A DNA stretch of 64,000 nucleotides from an uncultured Roseovarius sp. (GCA_947503145.1 CANNCP010000005.1:124001-188000); one strand, 5' to 3'; counted from the first letter of the stretch, positions 34,038 through 44,075 are shown. The notes: a model not told the origin generated them from the letters alone. Program-made: numbers and translations.

Positions 34038-35612
34038 TCAGACCAGTTCACCCGCCAACGCCTGATCAATCAGCGCGATCGTCTCATCCACACCATAAAG
34101 CGCGATGAATCCGCCAAAGCGTGGTCCCTGGCTCGCCCCCAGCAACACTTCATAGAGCGCCTTGAACCAGTCGCGCAACGGCTCGAACCGGTCGCGCCCC
34201 ACCGTGTAGACCACTGATTGCAGCGCCTCATCCTCCACCGGACCGTCATACTCCGCCAGCGCGATGCGCAGCGCCTGCAACGCCTCGCGCTCGGGTTCGG
34301 ACGGCGCACGGTAGACCTTCTGCGGCTTCACAAAGTCGTTGTAATAACGCAGCGCAAACCCCACGGCTTGATCCATGTCGGGATGGGTCTCGGCGCTGGT
34401 ATCAGGCGCATAGCGCTGGATAAATCCCCAGAGCTGCCCTTTTTCCTCGGCCCCGGCGACAGAGGCGAGGTTCAGCAACATCGAGAACGGCACCACCATG
34501 TTGCTGGTGGGCACGTTGTCTCCGTGGATGTGGAACACCGGATTGTTCACCCGCCCAGCAACATCCTGCCCGGCATAGGCGCGCAACTGCTGATGGTATT
34601 CATCCACCGCCCTGGGAATCACATCGAAATACATCCGCTTGGCGGTCTTGGGCTTCTGGTACATGAAGTACGAAAGGCTCTCGGTCGCGGCATAGCTGAG
34701 CCATTCGTCGATCGAGATGCCATTGCCCGAGGATTTGCTGATCTTCTGGCCTTTTTCGTCGAGAAACAGCTCATAGGTGAAATGTTCGGGCTTCTTGCCG
34801 CCAAGGATCTCGCAAATCCGGTCATAGATCGGCGTGTTGGTGCTGTGATCCTTGCCGTACATTTCAAAATCGACACCAAGGGCCGCCCAGCGCGCGCCAA
34901 AATCCGGCTTCCACTGCAGTTTCACATTACCGCCGGTGACGGGCAGCGTCATCTCGGTGCCGTCCTCGTCGTCAAAGGTAATGATGCCTTCCTTGGCGTC
35001 CACGTGCTTGATCGGGACATACATCACGCGACCCGTTTCGGGGTGGATCGGAAGGAATATCGAATAGGTCTGCCGGCGCTCTTCCCGCAGGCTTTTCAGC
35101 ATTACCTTCATCACGTCGTCATAGCGTTCAGCGGCCCGCAGCAGAACCTCGTCGAACTGGCCCGACTGGTAGAATTCGGTGGCCGAAATGAATTCGTACT
35201 CGAACCCGAACGTATCGAGGAACCGCCGCAACATGGCGTTGTTATGGTCGCCAAAGCTCTGGAATTTCTCGAACGGATCGGGCACCGAGGTGAGCGGCCT
35301 TTGCAGATGCGTCTGCAACGCCTCGGGATTGGGCACGTTGCCCGGCACCTTGCGCATGCCGTCCAGATCATCGGAAAAGCAGATCAGCTTGGTCGGGATA
35401 TCACTGATCAACTCGAACGCGCGGCGGATCATCGTGGTGCGCGCGACCTCGGCGAACGTGCCGATATGCGGCAGCCCGCTCGGTCCGTACCCGGTCTCGA
35501 ACAGGACATAGCCCTTCGCGGGTGGTGTCTTTTCATACCGTTTGAGCACGCGGCGCGCTTCTTCAAAAGGCCAGGCTTTCGATTGCATCGCGGCGTCGCG
35601 CAGATCAGACAT
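34038..35612 (-). CDS. lysS: lysyl-tRNA synthetase, class I
   Basis: Charges tRNA-Lys. This is the class I (archaeal-type) enzyme that alphaproteobacteria use in place of the class II LysRS. The HIGH-equivalent is [16 protein letters not shown] (near residue 45) and the KMSKS-equivalent is [12 protein letters not shown] (near 290). Other family segments are [37 protein letters not shown] and [15 protein letters not shown]. The ATG at 35612 has AGGAG 8 bases upstream and gives 524 residues; a GTG three codons earlier is also in frame. It is divergent from the TerB-like gene at 35731. Confidence 0.96.
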   Translation of the reverse strand: MSDLRDAAMQSKAWPFEEARRVLKRYEKTPPAKGYVLFETGYGPSGLPHIGTFAEVARTTMIRRAFELISDIPTKLICFSDDLDGMRKVPGNVPNPEALQTHLQRPLTSVPDPFEKFQSFGDHNNAMLRRFLDTFGFEYEFISATEFYQSGQFDEVLLRAAERYDDVMKVMLKSLREERRQTYSIFLPIHPETGRVMYVPIKHVDAKEGIITFDDEDGTEMTLPVTGGNVKLQWKPDFGARWAALGVDFEMYGKDHSTNTPIYDRICEILGGKKPEHFTYELFLDEKGQKISKSSGNGISIDEWLSYAATESLSYFMYQKPKTAKRMYFDVIPRAVDEYHQQLRAYAGQDVAGRVNNPVFHIHGDNVPTSNMVVPFSMLLNLASVAGAEEKGQLWGFIQRYAPDTSAETHPDMDQAVGFALRYYNDFVKPQKVYRAPSEPEREALQALRIALAEYDGPVEDEALQSVVYTVGRDRFEPLRDWFKALYEVLLGASQGPRFGGFIALYGVDETIALIDQALAGELV

Positions 35613-35730
35613 TGGGAACACTCCTGATTTCCCGCAGCACTTGAGCGCACCACAGGTCCGCTGCTACCTATTGCCGAGGCAGGCCACAGTCAATAATCTC
35701 TACCCCAACGCCCCGCGCAAAGGACCCCCC

Positions 35731-36156
35731 ATGACCAAACAGATTCAGCATCCGCTCAGCCCGCAGGATTGCCTTGTGGCCGTAATGATCGCGGTCTCGG
35801 CCTCGGACGAGAACATCCGTACCGTTGAGCTGGTCGAGATCCAGACGGCGGTGAACAACCTGCCGGTATTCGCGGACTATGATCTGGACCGGATGAACAG
35901 TGCCGCGCAAACGGTCTTTGACCTCTTGACGGTCGAGGACGGGCTGGATGCGCTCTTTGGGCTGGTGCGCGATAATCTGCCCGAACGGCTCTTTGAGACG
36001 GCGTATGCGCTAGCCTGTGACGTGGCCGCCGCCGATGGCAAGCTTGAGCATTCCGAACTGCGGCTGCTGGAGGAAATCCGCTATGAGCTGAATATCGACC
36101 GTCTGCACGCCGCCGCGATCGAACGCGGATCGCGGGCGCGGCACATTACGCTCTGA
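35731..36156 (+). CDS. TerB-like (tellurite-resistance fold) protein
   Basis: A small, helical, cytoplasmic protein of 141 residues. The pattern MIAVSASDENIRTVELVEIQ and ACDVAAADGKLEHSELRLLE matches TerB-type domains, whose acidic D-x-D/E clusters can bind metal. There are no other ter genes nearby, so tellurite resistance itself is not implied. The ATG at 35731 follows AAAGGA. The next gene, a stand-alone Lrp-type domain, starts 74 bp later. Confidence 0.85.
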   Translation: MTKQIQHPLSPQDCLVAVMIAVSASDENIRTVELVEIQTAVNNLPVFADYDLDRMNSAAQTVFDLLTVEDGLDALFGLVRDNLPERLFETAYALACDVAAADGKLEHSELRLLEEIRYELNIDRLHAAAIERGSRARHITL

Positions 36157-36230
36157 GGGCAGCCCAAGAACGGCATTTCCATTTGCCGGAATTCCCGGCT
36201 TAATGAGCACGATCAGATCAGGAGACTTCA

Positions 36231-36467
36231 ATGCGCTGCGTTTTCGTGAACATCCGCTGCCGACCCGGCACCACCTACACCGTCGCAGAGGAAATCGCCC
36301 TGCGCGAGTTGCATTCAGAGCTTTACTCGACCTCCGGGCCGTTCGATCTGCTGCTCAAGCTCTACATCCCCGAAGAGGTGGACGTGGGCAAATTCATCAA
36401 TGATGGCCTGCTCGGTATCGACGGGATCGAGCGCACCCAGACGACCCTGACATTTAAGGCATTCTGA
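36231..36467 (+). CDS. stand-alone Lrp/AsnC effector-binding (RAM) domain protein
   Basis: Only the alpha/beta ligand-binding module of Lrp/AsnC regulators is present, 78 residues with no helix-turn-helix. Family features include an N-terminal beta strand (CVFVNIRCRPG), the central helix TVAEEIALRELHSELYSTSG, FDLLLKLYIPEE and the C-terminal IERTQTTLTF. Such proteins form octamer-like rings and bind amino acids. The start follows AGGAGACTTCA. The D-2-hydroxyacid dehydrogenase-like gene begins 3 bp after its stop, so the two are co-transcribed and it may sense a substrate or modulate another Lrp; that is inference. Confidence 0.9.
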   Translation: MRCVFVNIRCRPGTTYTVAEEIALRELHSELYSTSGPFDLLLKLYIPEEVDVGKFINDGLLGIDGIERTQTTLTFKAF

Positions 36468-36470
36468 CCG

Positions 36471-37886
36471 ATGCACGGGATGATAGAGTCGCTCGCGGCC
36501 ATCACCGGCTCCGCTCATATCCTGACTGGCGCGGACGCTGCCCCTTATTCTGTCGACTGGGAAGGCACGCCCCAAGGCGATCCGATCGCGGTCGTCCGGC
36601 CCGCCAATACCGCCGAAGTAGCCGAGATTCTGCGTCTGGCGAACGATACGCGCACACCTGTCGTGCCAATTTCGGGCAATACCGGCCTCGCCGGGGGGAC
36701 TGCGGCAGAGGGGTCGATCCTGCTGTCGATGGCACGGATGAATGCCATTCGCACCATTCGCCCGGCGGCACGCACAGTGGTGGTCGAGGCCGGCGCGATC
36801 CTGAGCAAAATCCACGACGCCGTGGCCGAACATGGCCTGATCTTTCCGCTGCTCTTCGGGGCACGCGGCACGGCAATGATCGGCGGTGCCCTGTCGACCA
36901 ATGCCGGCGGCTCGAACGTGCTTCGCTATGGCAATACGCGCGATCTGTGCCTCGGCATCGAGGCAGTGCTGCCCACCGGCGAAGTGGTCGATCTGATGCA
37001 TCAATTGCACAAGGACAACTCCGGCTATGACCTGCGCCATCTTCTGATCGGCGCTGAAGGTACGCTGGGCGTTATCACCGCCGCCGTGCTCAAGCTGCAC
37101 CCCGCCCCGCTGGCCACTACGACCGCGATGCTAGCGGTCAAGAGCGTGGATGACGCGTTGGGTATGCTTAACCGGCTGCAACGCGAAACAGGCGGTGCGG
37201 TGCAGGCGTTCGAATACATGCCACAAGCCTTTATCGAGGCACATATGGAACGCTTTCCCGATGCGCGCGCACCGTTTGACGAAAACCATGCAATCAACAT
37301 CCTGCTGGAGATCGCCACTACCCGCCCGGACGAGGCTACCCCCGGCGACGACGGCCAGCCCCCTGTCGCCGCGCGCCTGGAGGCGGCGTTGGGCGCGTTC
37401 CTTGAGGACGGCAAGCTGATCGATGCGGTGGTCGCCCAGAACGAGGCTCAGCGTACTGAGATGTGGGCTCGGCGCGAGGCCTCCGCCGAGGTCTGCCGCC
37501 AGCATGATCCGATCATCGTCAACGATATCGCCGTACCGCTCGACCGGATTCAGACGCTGCTGGACCGGATCGCCGCAATCATCGCGGCGCATGATCCAGG
37601 CGCTCAGAATATCACGGTGGGGCATCTGGGCGATGGCAATCTGCATTTCTCCTGCTGGCCCACCACCCATAACGCCGCATTGCACGAGATGATTCACAGC
37701 GAAGTCGAACAGGCGACAATTGATCTGGGCGGCAGCTTTTCGGCAGAGCACGGCATCGGCACGCATAAACGCGACAGCATGGCAAAGCACAAGAACCCCG
37801 GCGCGCTGGCTGCCATGCACATGATCAAGGCCGCACTCGATCCCAACGGTATCCTCAATCCCGGCAAGTTGCTGCCCGACGCATGA
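36471..37886 (+). CDS. FAD-binding D-2-hydroxyacid dehydrogenase (GlcD/D2HGDH type)
   Basis: A flavoprotein of 471 residues. The PCMH-type FAD domain (about 35-215) shows VVRPANTAEVAEILRLAN, PVVPISGNTGLAGGTA and LLFGARGTAMIGGALSTNAG. The C-terminal domain has metal and substrate residues in VGHLGDGNLHFS and SAEHGIGTHKRD, typical of the D-lactate, D-2-hydroxyglutarate and glycolate dehydrogenase group. Without neighbours such as glcE/glcF, D-2-hydroxyglutarate or D-lactate is the more likely substrate. It is coupled to the small Lrp-type gene upstream and convergent with the dehydrogenase at 37927, with a terminator between. Confidence 0.9.
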   Translation: MHGMIESLAAITGSAHILTGADAAPYSVDWEGTPQGDPIAVVRPANTAEVAEILRLANDTRTPVVPISGNTGLAGGTAAEGSILLSMARMNAIRTIRPAARTVVVEAGAILSKIHDAVAEHGLIFPLLFGARGTAMIGGALSTNAGGSNVLRYGNTRDLCLGIEAVLPTGEVVDLMHQLHKDNSGYDLRHLLIGAEGTLGVITAAVLKLHPAPLATTTAMLAVKSVDDALGMLNRLQRETGGAVQAFEYMPQAFIEAHMERFPDARAPFDENHAINILLEIATTRPDEATPGDDGQPPVAARLEAALGAFLEDGKLIDAVVAQNEAQRTEMWARREASAEVCRQHDPIIVNDIAVPLDRIQTLLDRIAAIIAAHDPGAQNITVGHLGDGNLHFSCWPTTHNAALHEMIHSEVEQATIDLGGSFSAEHGIGTHKRDSMAKHKNPGALAAMHMIKAALDPNGILNPGKLLPDA

Positions 37887-37891
37887 TCGGA

Positions 37892-37916
37892 CGCGGCCCC
37901 GCAAAAGGGGGCCGCG
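37892..37916. terminator. bidirectional terminator
   Basis: CGCGGCCCC (37892-37900) faces GGGGGCCGCG (37907-37916) with GCAAAA in the loop, between two genes that end on either side. Confidence 0.7.
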
Positions 37917-37926
37917 CTTATGTGGA

Positions 37927-40377
37927 TCAGGCCTTGGCGCGCGCGCCCTTGGGGTCATACATCGGACGCAGGCTGACTTCTGCCGCGACACGCGTACCGG
38001 CAACATCTATCTCGTAGGACGAGGATAGCAGTTCTTCGGTGGTCTGACCTTCGCAGGGCACGTAGCCCAGGCCGATGGCGCCGCCCAGCGTATGCCCGTA
38101 GTTGCCGGAACTGAGATAGCTCACGATCTGACCGTCACGCACCACCGGTTCGTTGTGATAGAGCAGCGGCTCGGGGTCGGTCAGGCGGAACTGGACCATT
38201 CGCGTCGTCAGCCCTGTCTCCTTCTTGCGCAGCACCGCGTCACGACCGATGAAATCAGGTTTGGCGGTCTTGACGGCAAAGCCCAGCCCCGCCTCCAGTA
38301 CGTGATCCTCGCAAGTGATGTCATGACCAAAGTGGCGAAACCCCTTTTCGATCCGGCAACTGTCCATCATGTGCATGCCGCACAGCTTCAGCCCCATGTC
38401 CTGTCCGGCCTCCCAGAGGGTTTCAAAAGCATGGCCCGCCATGTCGGCACTGACGTAGATTTCCCAGCCCAGCTCGCCCACATAGGTGACGCGATGCACA
38501 CGTGCGAGGCCCAGCCCCAGCTCGATCTCCTGAGCGGTGCCGAACGGGTTTACCTCGTTGCTGAAATCATTCGGTGAGACCTTTTGCAACAATGCCCGCG
38601 CGTTCGGCCCCATCACCGCCAGCACGCCTTCGCCTGCCGTTACATCGGTGATTACCACGTTGAAATCGCCCTTGTGGCGTATCATCCAGGTCTGGTCGGC
38701 CAGCCGCGTCGCGGCGGGGGTCACGACCAGATACACCGTCTCGCTCAGGCGTGTGACGGTCACGTCCGCCTCGATCCCACCGCTATTGTTCAGAAATTGG
38801 GTATAGACGATCTTGCCCACGGGGGTCGAATAATCGCCGCCGCCGACATGGTTCAGAAATGCCTCGGCGTCCGGGCCTTCTACGCGCAGCTTGCCGAAGG
38901 ACGACATGTCGTACATGCCCACGTTCTCGCGCACGGCCTTGTGTTCGGCGGCGGCGTTGTCGAACCAGTTCTGCCGCTTCCAGCTATATTTATATTCACG
39001 TTCCTGGCCTTCGTTCGCGAACCAGTTGGCGCGCTCCCAACCGGCGGTTTCGCCCATCACGGCGCCTTGCTCCAGCAAGTGCTGGTGGAACGGCGTCCGA
39101 CGGACTCCGCGCGCGGTACGTTTTTGCAGGTAGGGAAAGTGATCGGCATAGAGCAGGCCCAGCGTTTCCTTGGAGCGCTCGAAAAGGTAGTGTTTGTTGC
39201 CTTGGAACGGTTGCATGCGGCTGATGTCCACATCGCCCAGATCAAACGGCTTTTCGCCGCTGTCCATCCATTGGCTGAGCGCATGGCCCGCGCCCCCCGC
39301 CGACTGGATCCCGATGGAGTTGAAGCCGCAGGCGACCCACACATTGTCCATCTCGGGCGCCAGCCCAAGGTGGTAGGCGTCATCGGGCGTAAAGCTCTCG
39401 GGGCCGTTGAAGAAGGTGTGAATGCCCGCCTCTGCCAGCATCGGCAGCCGGTTGCAGGCCGCCTCCAGAATGGGCTCGAAATGATCGAAATCCTCGGGCA
39501 GCTGGTCGAACTCGAAACTGTCGGGAATACCCTCCATGCCCCAGGGCTTCGAGTGCGGCTCGAACGCGCCAAGCAGCATTTTGCCCGCGTCCTCCTTGTA
39601 ATAGGCGCATTCATCGGGCACCCGCAGGACGGGCATCTGCTTGAGACCCGCAATCGCTTCGGTCACGATGTAGAAATGCTCGCAGGCATGCAGCGGCACG
39701 TTTACGCCCGCCATGCGACCGACCTCGTGGCCCCACATGCCGGCACAGTTCACGATCATCTCGCACGCAATATGGCCCCGGTCGCTGCCATCGTCGGCGG
39801 CCCAGTCAACACCGGTGACGCGGCGACCATCGCGTTTCAGTCCCGTGACCTTGACCCGTTCGCGGATCAACGCACCGTTCTGACGCGCGCCCTTGGCCAG
39901 CGCCAGCGCGATATTGGCCGGGTCCGCTTGCCCGTCGGTGGGCAGCCAGACGCCCCCCGTCACGCCATCAAGGTTGATATGCTCATACTTTTCCTTGACC
40001 TCAGCGGGGGACAACTCCTCGACCGGCACACCGAATGCGCGGGCCATGGCCGCCTGACGAAACAGTTCTTCGCGCCGCTCTTCGGTCAGTGCGGCGGAAA
40101 CCGATCCGCCCTGACGCAGGCCCGTCGCAACGCCGGTTTCGGCCTCCAGCCCCTTGTAAAGCTCGGCAGAGTATTTCGCGAGTTTGGTCATGTTCTGACC
40201 CGCGCGCAATTGGCCGATCAGGCCCGCGGCATGCCATGTCGTGCCCGATGTCAGTTGCTTGCGCTCCAGCAGGACCACGTCCTGCCAGCCCATCTTGGCC
40301 AGGTGATAGGCCACCGAGCATCCGACGACGCCGCCGCCGATGATCACCACGCGCGCATTTTCAGGAATATCTGCCAT
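37927..40377 (-). CDS. FAD-dependent dimethylglycine/sarcosine dehydrogenase-like, with GcvT domains (A)
   Basis: Oxidatively demethylates an N-methylated glycine, passing the one-carbon unit to tetrahydrofolate. The N-terminal DAO-type FAD domain starts VVIIGGGVVGCSVAYHLAK; LTSGTTWHAAGL carries the His that binds FAD covalently in this family. From about residue 420 come the FAO_M linker and the GcvT folate domain (YDMSSFGKLRVEGPDAEAFL; VTYVGELGWEIYVSADMAGH) and GcvT C-terminal barrel. The length of 816 equals that of DMGDH-like enzymes. It is a paralog of the gene at 41446, with the betaine-methyltransferase-like gene between. Dimethylglycine versus sarcosine specificity is not decided by what I can see. 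Confidence 0.9.
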   Translation of the reverse strand: MADIPENARVVIIGGGVVGCSVAYHLAKMGWQDVVLLERKQLTSGTTWHAAGLIGQLRAGQNMTKLAKYSAELYKGLEAETGVATGLRQGGSVSAALTEERREELFRQAAMARAFGVPVEELSPAEVKEKYEHINLDGVTGGVWLPTDGQADPANIALALAKGARQNGALIRERVKVTGLKRDGRRVTGVDWAADDGSDRGHIACEMIVNCAGMWGHEVGRMAGVNVPLHACEHFYIVTEAIAGLKQMPVLRVPDECAYYKEDAGKMLLGAFEPHSKPWGMEGIPDSFEFDQLPEDFDHFEPILEAACNRLPMLAEAGIHTFFNGPESFTPDDAYHLGLAPEMDNVWVACGFNSIGIQSAGGAGHALSQWMDSGEKPFDLGDVDISRMQPFQGNKHYLFERSKETLGLLYADHFPYLQKRTARGVRRTPFHQHLLEQGAVMGETAGWERANWFANEGQEREYKYSWKRQNWFDNAAAEHKAVRENVGMYDMSSFGKLRVEGPDAEAFLNHVGGGDYSTPVGKIVYTQFLNNSGGIEADVTVTRLSETVYLVVTPAATRLADQTWMIRHKGDFNVVITDVTAGEGVLAVMGPNARALLQKVSPNDFSNEVNPFGTAQEIELGLGLARVHRVTYVGELGWEIYVSADMAGHAFETLWEAGQDMGLKLCGMHMMDSCRIEKGFRHFGHDITCEDHVLEAGLGFAVKTAKPDFIGRDAVLRKKETGLTTRMVQFRLTDPEPLLYHNEPVVRDGQIVSYLSSGNYGHTLGGAIGLGYVPCEGQTTEELLSSSYEIDVAGTRVAAEVSLRPMYDPKGARAKA

Positions 40378-40440
40378 GTCGTTGTCGTCCTTTGTGTCTC
40401 TGAATTTTGGGCTTGAGGTATTTGTTCCGGTGATCGCGGA

Positions 40441-41337
40441 TCAGACGATGTCATGACCGGCGGCGTGCAACCGTGCCGTCAGTTCGGCGATGTGATCGGG
40501 GCCTACCTCGCAACAGCCGCCGATAATGGTGGCGCCCTGCCCGACCCAACCCATCGCGAATTCAGCGTAGGCGACCGGCCCCAGATCGGTGCGCTGTTTC
40601 AGCGCATCGACGGTGGGGTTGTCCTGCTTGAAGCCTTCGCTGATCCGGGTAAAGCCATTGGCGTAGGCACCAAAGGGACGCCCGAACCCCCTGATGATCT
40701 CCAGCGCGGCCTCTACCGCCTCGGGGCGCGAGCAGTTGACCAGGACCGCCTCTGGCGCGTGGTGTGCGACGATCTCTGCCAGGTTCTCCACCAACTCGCC
40801 AGACCGCAGCATGGTGCCGTCATCGTCGTCCACCGTCACGGCCAGCCAGACCGGCCTGGTGCTGTCCGCGCATCCGGTCAGGGCACCGTCCGCATGGGCG
40901 AGCGACGCTACGGTTTCGACGATAAAGAGATCGACACGGTCCTGCATTATTTTGACAAGCTCGGCGTAGAGCGGTGCGGCGACTGCGACCGGTGGACAGA
41001 TATCGGGCCGGTACGATGCCCCGAGCGGACCGAGAGAGCCCGCGATACAGCCCGTCCCGGCCGCATCCCGCGCGGCTTCGGCCGCTGACAGCGCGCAATC
41101 GATGAGCTCTTCAAACTGATCTTCCAGACCCACCTTGACCAGCCGGTCGCGATGCACCGCATAGGTATTGGCCGTGGCCACCGTTGCCCCGACGCCAAAG
41201 TAATCGGCGTGTACCTGTCGCACGATGCCCGGTTTTTCCATCATCACGCTGGTAGACCACAGAGGCGTAGCCCGCTCGTCAGAGCGTTTGACGACTTCCT
41301 GTCCGACGGAGCCGTCAAGAAGGGTTATCTGTACCAT
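40441..41337 (-). CDS. betaine-homocysteine / homocysteine S-methyltransferase
   Basis: A zinc-dependent methyltransferase of 298 residues that moves a methyl group to homocysteine, giving methionine. The N-terminus ITLLDGSVGQEVVKR is typical, and the three zinc Cys lie in LVNCSRPE (near residue 204) and GGCCEVGP (near 276). Placed between two dimethylglycine dehydrogenase-like genes, the best reading is that it uses glycine betaine and yields dimethylglycine, which the neighbours then demethylate. S-methylmethionine or another sulfonium compound cannot be excluded. Same strand as both neighbours, gaps of about 60 and 110 bp. Confidence 0.88.
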   Translation of the reverse strand: MVQITLLDGSVGQEVVKRSDERATPLWSTSVMMEKPGIVRQVHADYFGVGATVATANTYAVHRDRLVKVGLEDQFEELIDCALSAAEAARDAAGTGCIAGSLGPLGASYRPDICPPVAVAAPLYAELVKIMQDRVDLFIVETVASLAHADGALTGCADSTRPVWLAVTVDDDDGTMLRSGELVENLAEIVAHHAPEAVLVNCSRPEAVEAALEIIRGFGRPFGAYANGFTRISEGFKQDNPTVDALKQRTDLGPVAYAEFAMGWVGQGATIIGGCCEVGPDHIAELTARLHAAGHDIV

Positions 41338-41445
41338 GGGTGGATCTCCGCGAATGTGATTTTGTTGAGTGCGATCATCTCTTTCATGATCGTACCGGCG
41401 TCATGGGGCGGCAGGCCGGGCTGAACGCCCGGCCTGTGGATCAGC

Positions 41446-43890
41446 TCATGCGCGCAGACGCTCGTTCTGCGGATCCCAGAGCGGTTGATCAGGCTGCACC
41501 ACGGCGCGGCAGCGCTTGCCGTAGATATCGACCTCCAGTTCGGTGCCCGGCGTCGCCAGATCGGCACGCACCACGCCCAGCGCGATGCTGGCATCCACAC
41601 GGTAGCCGTAGGCACCGCTCGTGGTCTCTCCCACCACCTCGTCGCCATGCAGGAGCGTCGACATGTAAGGTGCGTCCGCCTCATCCGCGTCCACCACCAG
41701 CGTGACAAACCGCTTCTTCGAGCCTTGCTGCTTTTCTGCCAACAGCGCCGCCTTGCCGACGTAATCCTGCGGCTTGTCGAACTTGATGAACCGCTCCAGC
41801 CCGCCTTCAAGCAGGCTGTAATCGGTCGACAGATCGCCCTTCCACGTGCGGTATCCCTTTTCTATCCGCAGCGCATTAAGCGCGTACATGCCAAAGGGCC
41901 TGGCCCCGGCATCGAGGATCGCATCATAGATGGCGGGCATGTCGGCATTGGCGGCATGCACCTCCCAGCCCAGTTCCCCCGCAAAGCTGACCCGCGCGAG
42001 GAAGGCAGGCTTGCCCGCCACGGTGCAATGCTGATGGCTGAGCCAGCCCAGCGTGAGGTCCGCATCGGACAACGGTGCCAGAAGGTCGCGCGTTTTCGGG
42101 CCGGTGACGATCAGCGCACTGCGCTCGGTCGTGGTCTCGGTCACGGTCACGCCCTCGGGCACCGATTGGCGGATCAGATCGCCGTCATGCCATTGCGCCG
42201 TGGCGGCGGTGATCAGCACAAAACTGTCTTCGCCGAGGCGAATACAGGACATCTCGGTCTTGATCCGGCCCCGGCTGTCGGAAACATAGACAAGGTTCAT
42301 GCGCCCGATCTTGGGCAATGCGCCGGTCACAAAGCCGCGCAGCCACTCATCCGCGCCCGCCCCCTGCAACCAGAACCGCGAAAAGCCCGGCAGGTCCAGA
42401 ACGCCGCAACCGTCGCGCACGGCCTCGCATTCCTCGCGGATGCGGGCCTCCCACGGGCCGGAACGACCCCAGGTCTGCGTTGCCTCCTCAGAGGTGTCAT
42501 CACCGGGTTTGGCGAACCAATTGGCCCGTTCCCAGCCGTTATAGGCGCCCATCACACCGCCCAACGCGCGGATCCGGGTATCATTCGGCCCGCGTTTCTT
42601 GTCGCGCCCTGCGGGCCATTCATGATGCGGGAAATGCATCGCGTATTCATGGCCGTAGGTCTCCTTGGCCTTGGCAAGGCAATGATCGGCATCGGTGTAA
42701 TCGGTGTAGCGCCGCGGATCGACGGCCCACATGTCATGCTCGGTCTCACCGTGCATGATCCATTCCGCTGCCACCTTGCCCGCGCCGCCGCCCTGGGTGA
42801 TCCCGAAGGTAAAGACGCAAGCCTCATAGGCGTTCGCCACGCCGGGCATCGGCCCGACCAGCGGCAAACCGTCAGGGGCGTAGGGAATGGGGCCATTGAT
42901 CACCCGTCCTACCCCGGCGCTGCCCAACATCGGCACCCGCGCCATCGCGTCCTCAATGTACCATTCCAGCCGCTCCAGATCGTCGGGATAGAGCTGAAAG
43001 CTGAAATCTTCGGGCATCGGATCATCTGGTGTCACCCAATGGGCGCGGCAGTTACGCTCGTAAGGGCCGAGGTTCAGGCCGTTCTTGTCCTGGCGCAGGT
43101 AGTAGGAGCTGTCGACATCGCGCAGAAGCGGCACCTTGTGGCCTTGCGCTTCGGTCCACTCCTTCAGTTCGCCGATCTCTTCGGTCAGAAAGTACTGATG
43201 GCTCATCGTGACCATCGGCACGGTGCGCCCGCCAAACGGCTTGAACCACTCGCCCACCCGCTGTGCATAGTAACCCGCAGCATTCACCACCTTTTCACAG
43301 CGGATATCGCCCTTGTCAGTGTGCACGATCCATTCGTCGCCATCGCGGCTGATGCCGGTGGCGGGGCAGAACCGTTCGATCCGCGCCCCCATCTGACGCG
43401 CGCCCTTGGCCAGCGCCTGTGTCAACTGTGCCGGGTCGATATCGCCATCCGCCGGATCCCAGAGGCCGCCCGCCAGATCGTGGGTCTCGATGAACGGATA
43501 GCGGGCCTTGATGTCGTCAAGGCTCATCATGTCCAGCGCAATACCTTGATGTCGCCCCATCGAACAGGCGCGCTCAAATTCCTGCATGCGTTCCTTGCTG
43601 TGACCCAGCCGGACCGAGCCGGTCACATGGTAGTTCATCGGGTAATCCACTTCGGCTTCAAGCCGCGCGTAGAGGTCCAGCGAATAGCGCTGCATGTTCA
43701 TGACCGCCCAAGAGGTCGAGAAGTTCGGACAATTGCCCGCCGCATGCCATGTGGAGCCTGCGGTCAGTTCGTTTTTCTCCAGCAGCACGCAATCGCTCCA
43801 GCCGCCCTTGGCCAGATGGTAAAGCGTCGAGGTTCCCACTACTCCGCCGCCGATGATGACCACGCGGGCCGTGTTTGGAAAATCAGTCAT
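41446..43890 (-). CDS. FAD-dependent dimethylglycine/sarcosine dehydrogenase-like, with GcvT domains (B)
   Basis: An 814-residue paralog of the gene at 37927 with the same layout: FAD domain (VVIIGGGVVGTSTLYHLAK; the covalent-FAD His in LTAGSTWHAAGN), linker, GcvT folate domain (LDLPGFSRFWLQGAGADEWL; VSFAGELGWEVHAANADMPA) and GcvT C-terminal barrel (VGETTSGAYGYRVDASIAL). The two proteins differ clearly in the substrate-facing middle, so they probably act on successive or different substrates, for example dimethylglycine and sarcosine. It is first of the three catabolic genes on this strand, downstream of the LysE exporter and the XRE-cupin regulator. Confidence 0.9.
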   Translation of the reverse strand: MTDFPNTARVVIIGGGVVGTSTLYHLAKGGWSDCVLLEKNELTAGSTWHAAGNCPNFSTSWAVMNMQRYSLDLYARLEAEVDYPMNYHVTGSVRLGHSKERMQEFERACSMGRHQGIALDMMSLDDIKARYPFIETHDLAGGLWDPADGDIDPAQLTQALAKGARQMGARIERFCPATGISRDGDEWIVHTDKGDIRCEKVVNAAGYYAQRVGEWFKPFGGRTVPMVTMSHQYFLTEEIGELKEWTEAQGHKVPLLRDVDSSYYLRQDKNGLNLGPYERNCRAHWVTPDDPMPEDFSFQLYPDDLERLEWYIEDAMARVPMLGSAGVGRVINGPIPYAPDGLPLVGPMPGVANAYEACVFTFGITQGGGAGKVAAEWIMHGETEHDMWAVDPRRYTDYTDADHCLAKAKETYGHEYAMHFPHHEWPAGRDKKRGPNDTRIRALGGVMGAYNGWERANWFAKPGDDTSEEATQTWGRSGPWEARIREECEAVRDGCGVLDLPGFSRFWLQGAGADEWLRGFVTGALPKIGRMNLVYVSDSRGRIKTEMSCIRLGEDSFVLITAATAQWHDGDLIRQSVPEGVTVTETTTERSALIVTGPKTRDLLAPLSDADLTLGWLSHQHCTVAGKPAFLARVSFAGELGWEVHAANADMPAIYDAILDAGARPFGMYALNALRIEKGYRTWKGDLSTDYSLLEGGLERFIKFDKPQDYVGKAALLAEKQQGSKKRFVTLVVDADEADAPYMSTLLHGDEVVGETTSGAYGYRVDASIALGVVRADLATPGTELEVDIYGKRCRAVVQPDQPLWDPQNERLRA

Positions 43891-43932
43891 GTATCCGTCT
43901 CCGTATTCGTCGTTGGTTATTTTGCCCGTCCG

Positions 43933-44058
43933 TCAGCTGTGCGCAACCTGCGGCAGCCCGTCGGAAATGTCGTAGTAATCGCCCTTGTCCGCGACAGGGT
44001 ATGTTTCTCGGCCCGTAATCCGGTCGGAGTATGAAGCGTCCCCACGCCGCATTCGCAT
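43933..44058 (-). CDS. possible small protein, 41 residues
   Basis: From the ATG at 44058 the frame reads RMRRGDASYSDRITGRETYP and then a charged, tyrosine-rich tail ending PQVAHS. The composition (acidic and aromatic, no rare residues) looks protein-like and it fills the gap between lysE and the dehydrogenase gene on the same strand. The ribosome site is weak and I recognise no family. The same frame is open further upstream across lysE, but that part is antisense-like noise. Confidence 0.3.
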   Translation of the reverse strand: MRMRRGDASYSDRITGRETYPVADKGDYYDISDGLPQVAHS

Positions 44059-44075
44059 GATCCGCTGGTCATGGT

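Noticed and set aside
38584..40416. 610-codon plus-strand frame opposite the other dehydrogenase gene
   Set aside because: Same kind of antisense shadow; no start signal or domain.
41485..44034. 849-codon open frame antisense to a dehydrogenase gene
   Set aside because: Biased His/Arg/Gly composition; the minus strand has a complete FAD/GcvT protein.
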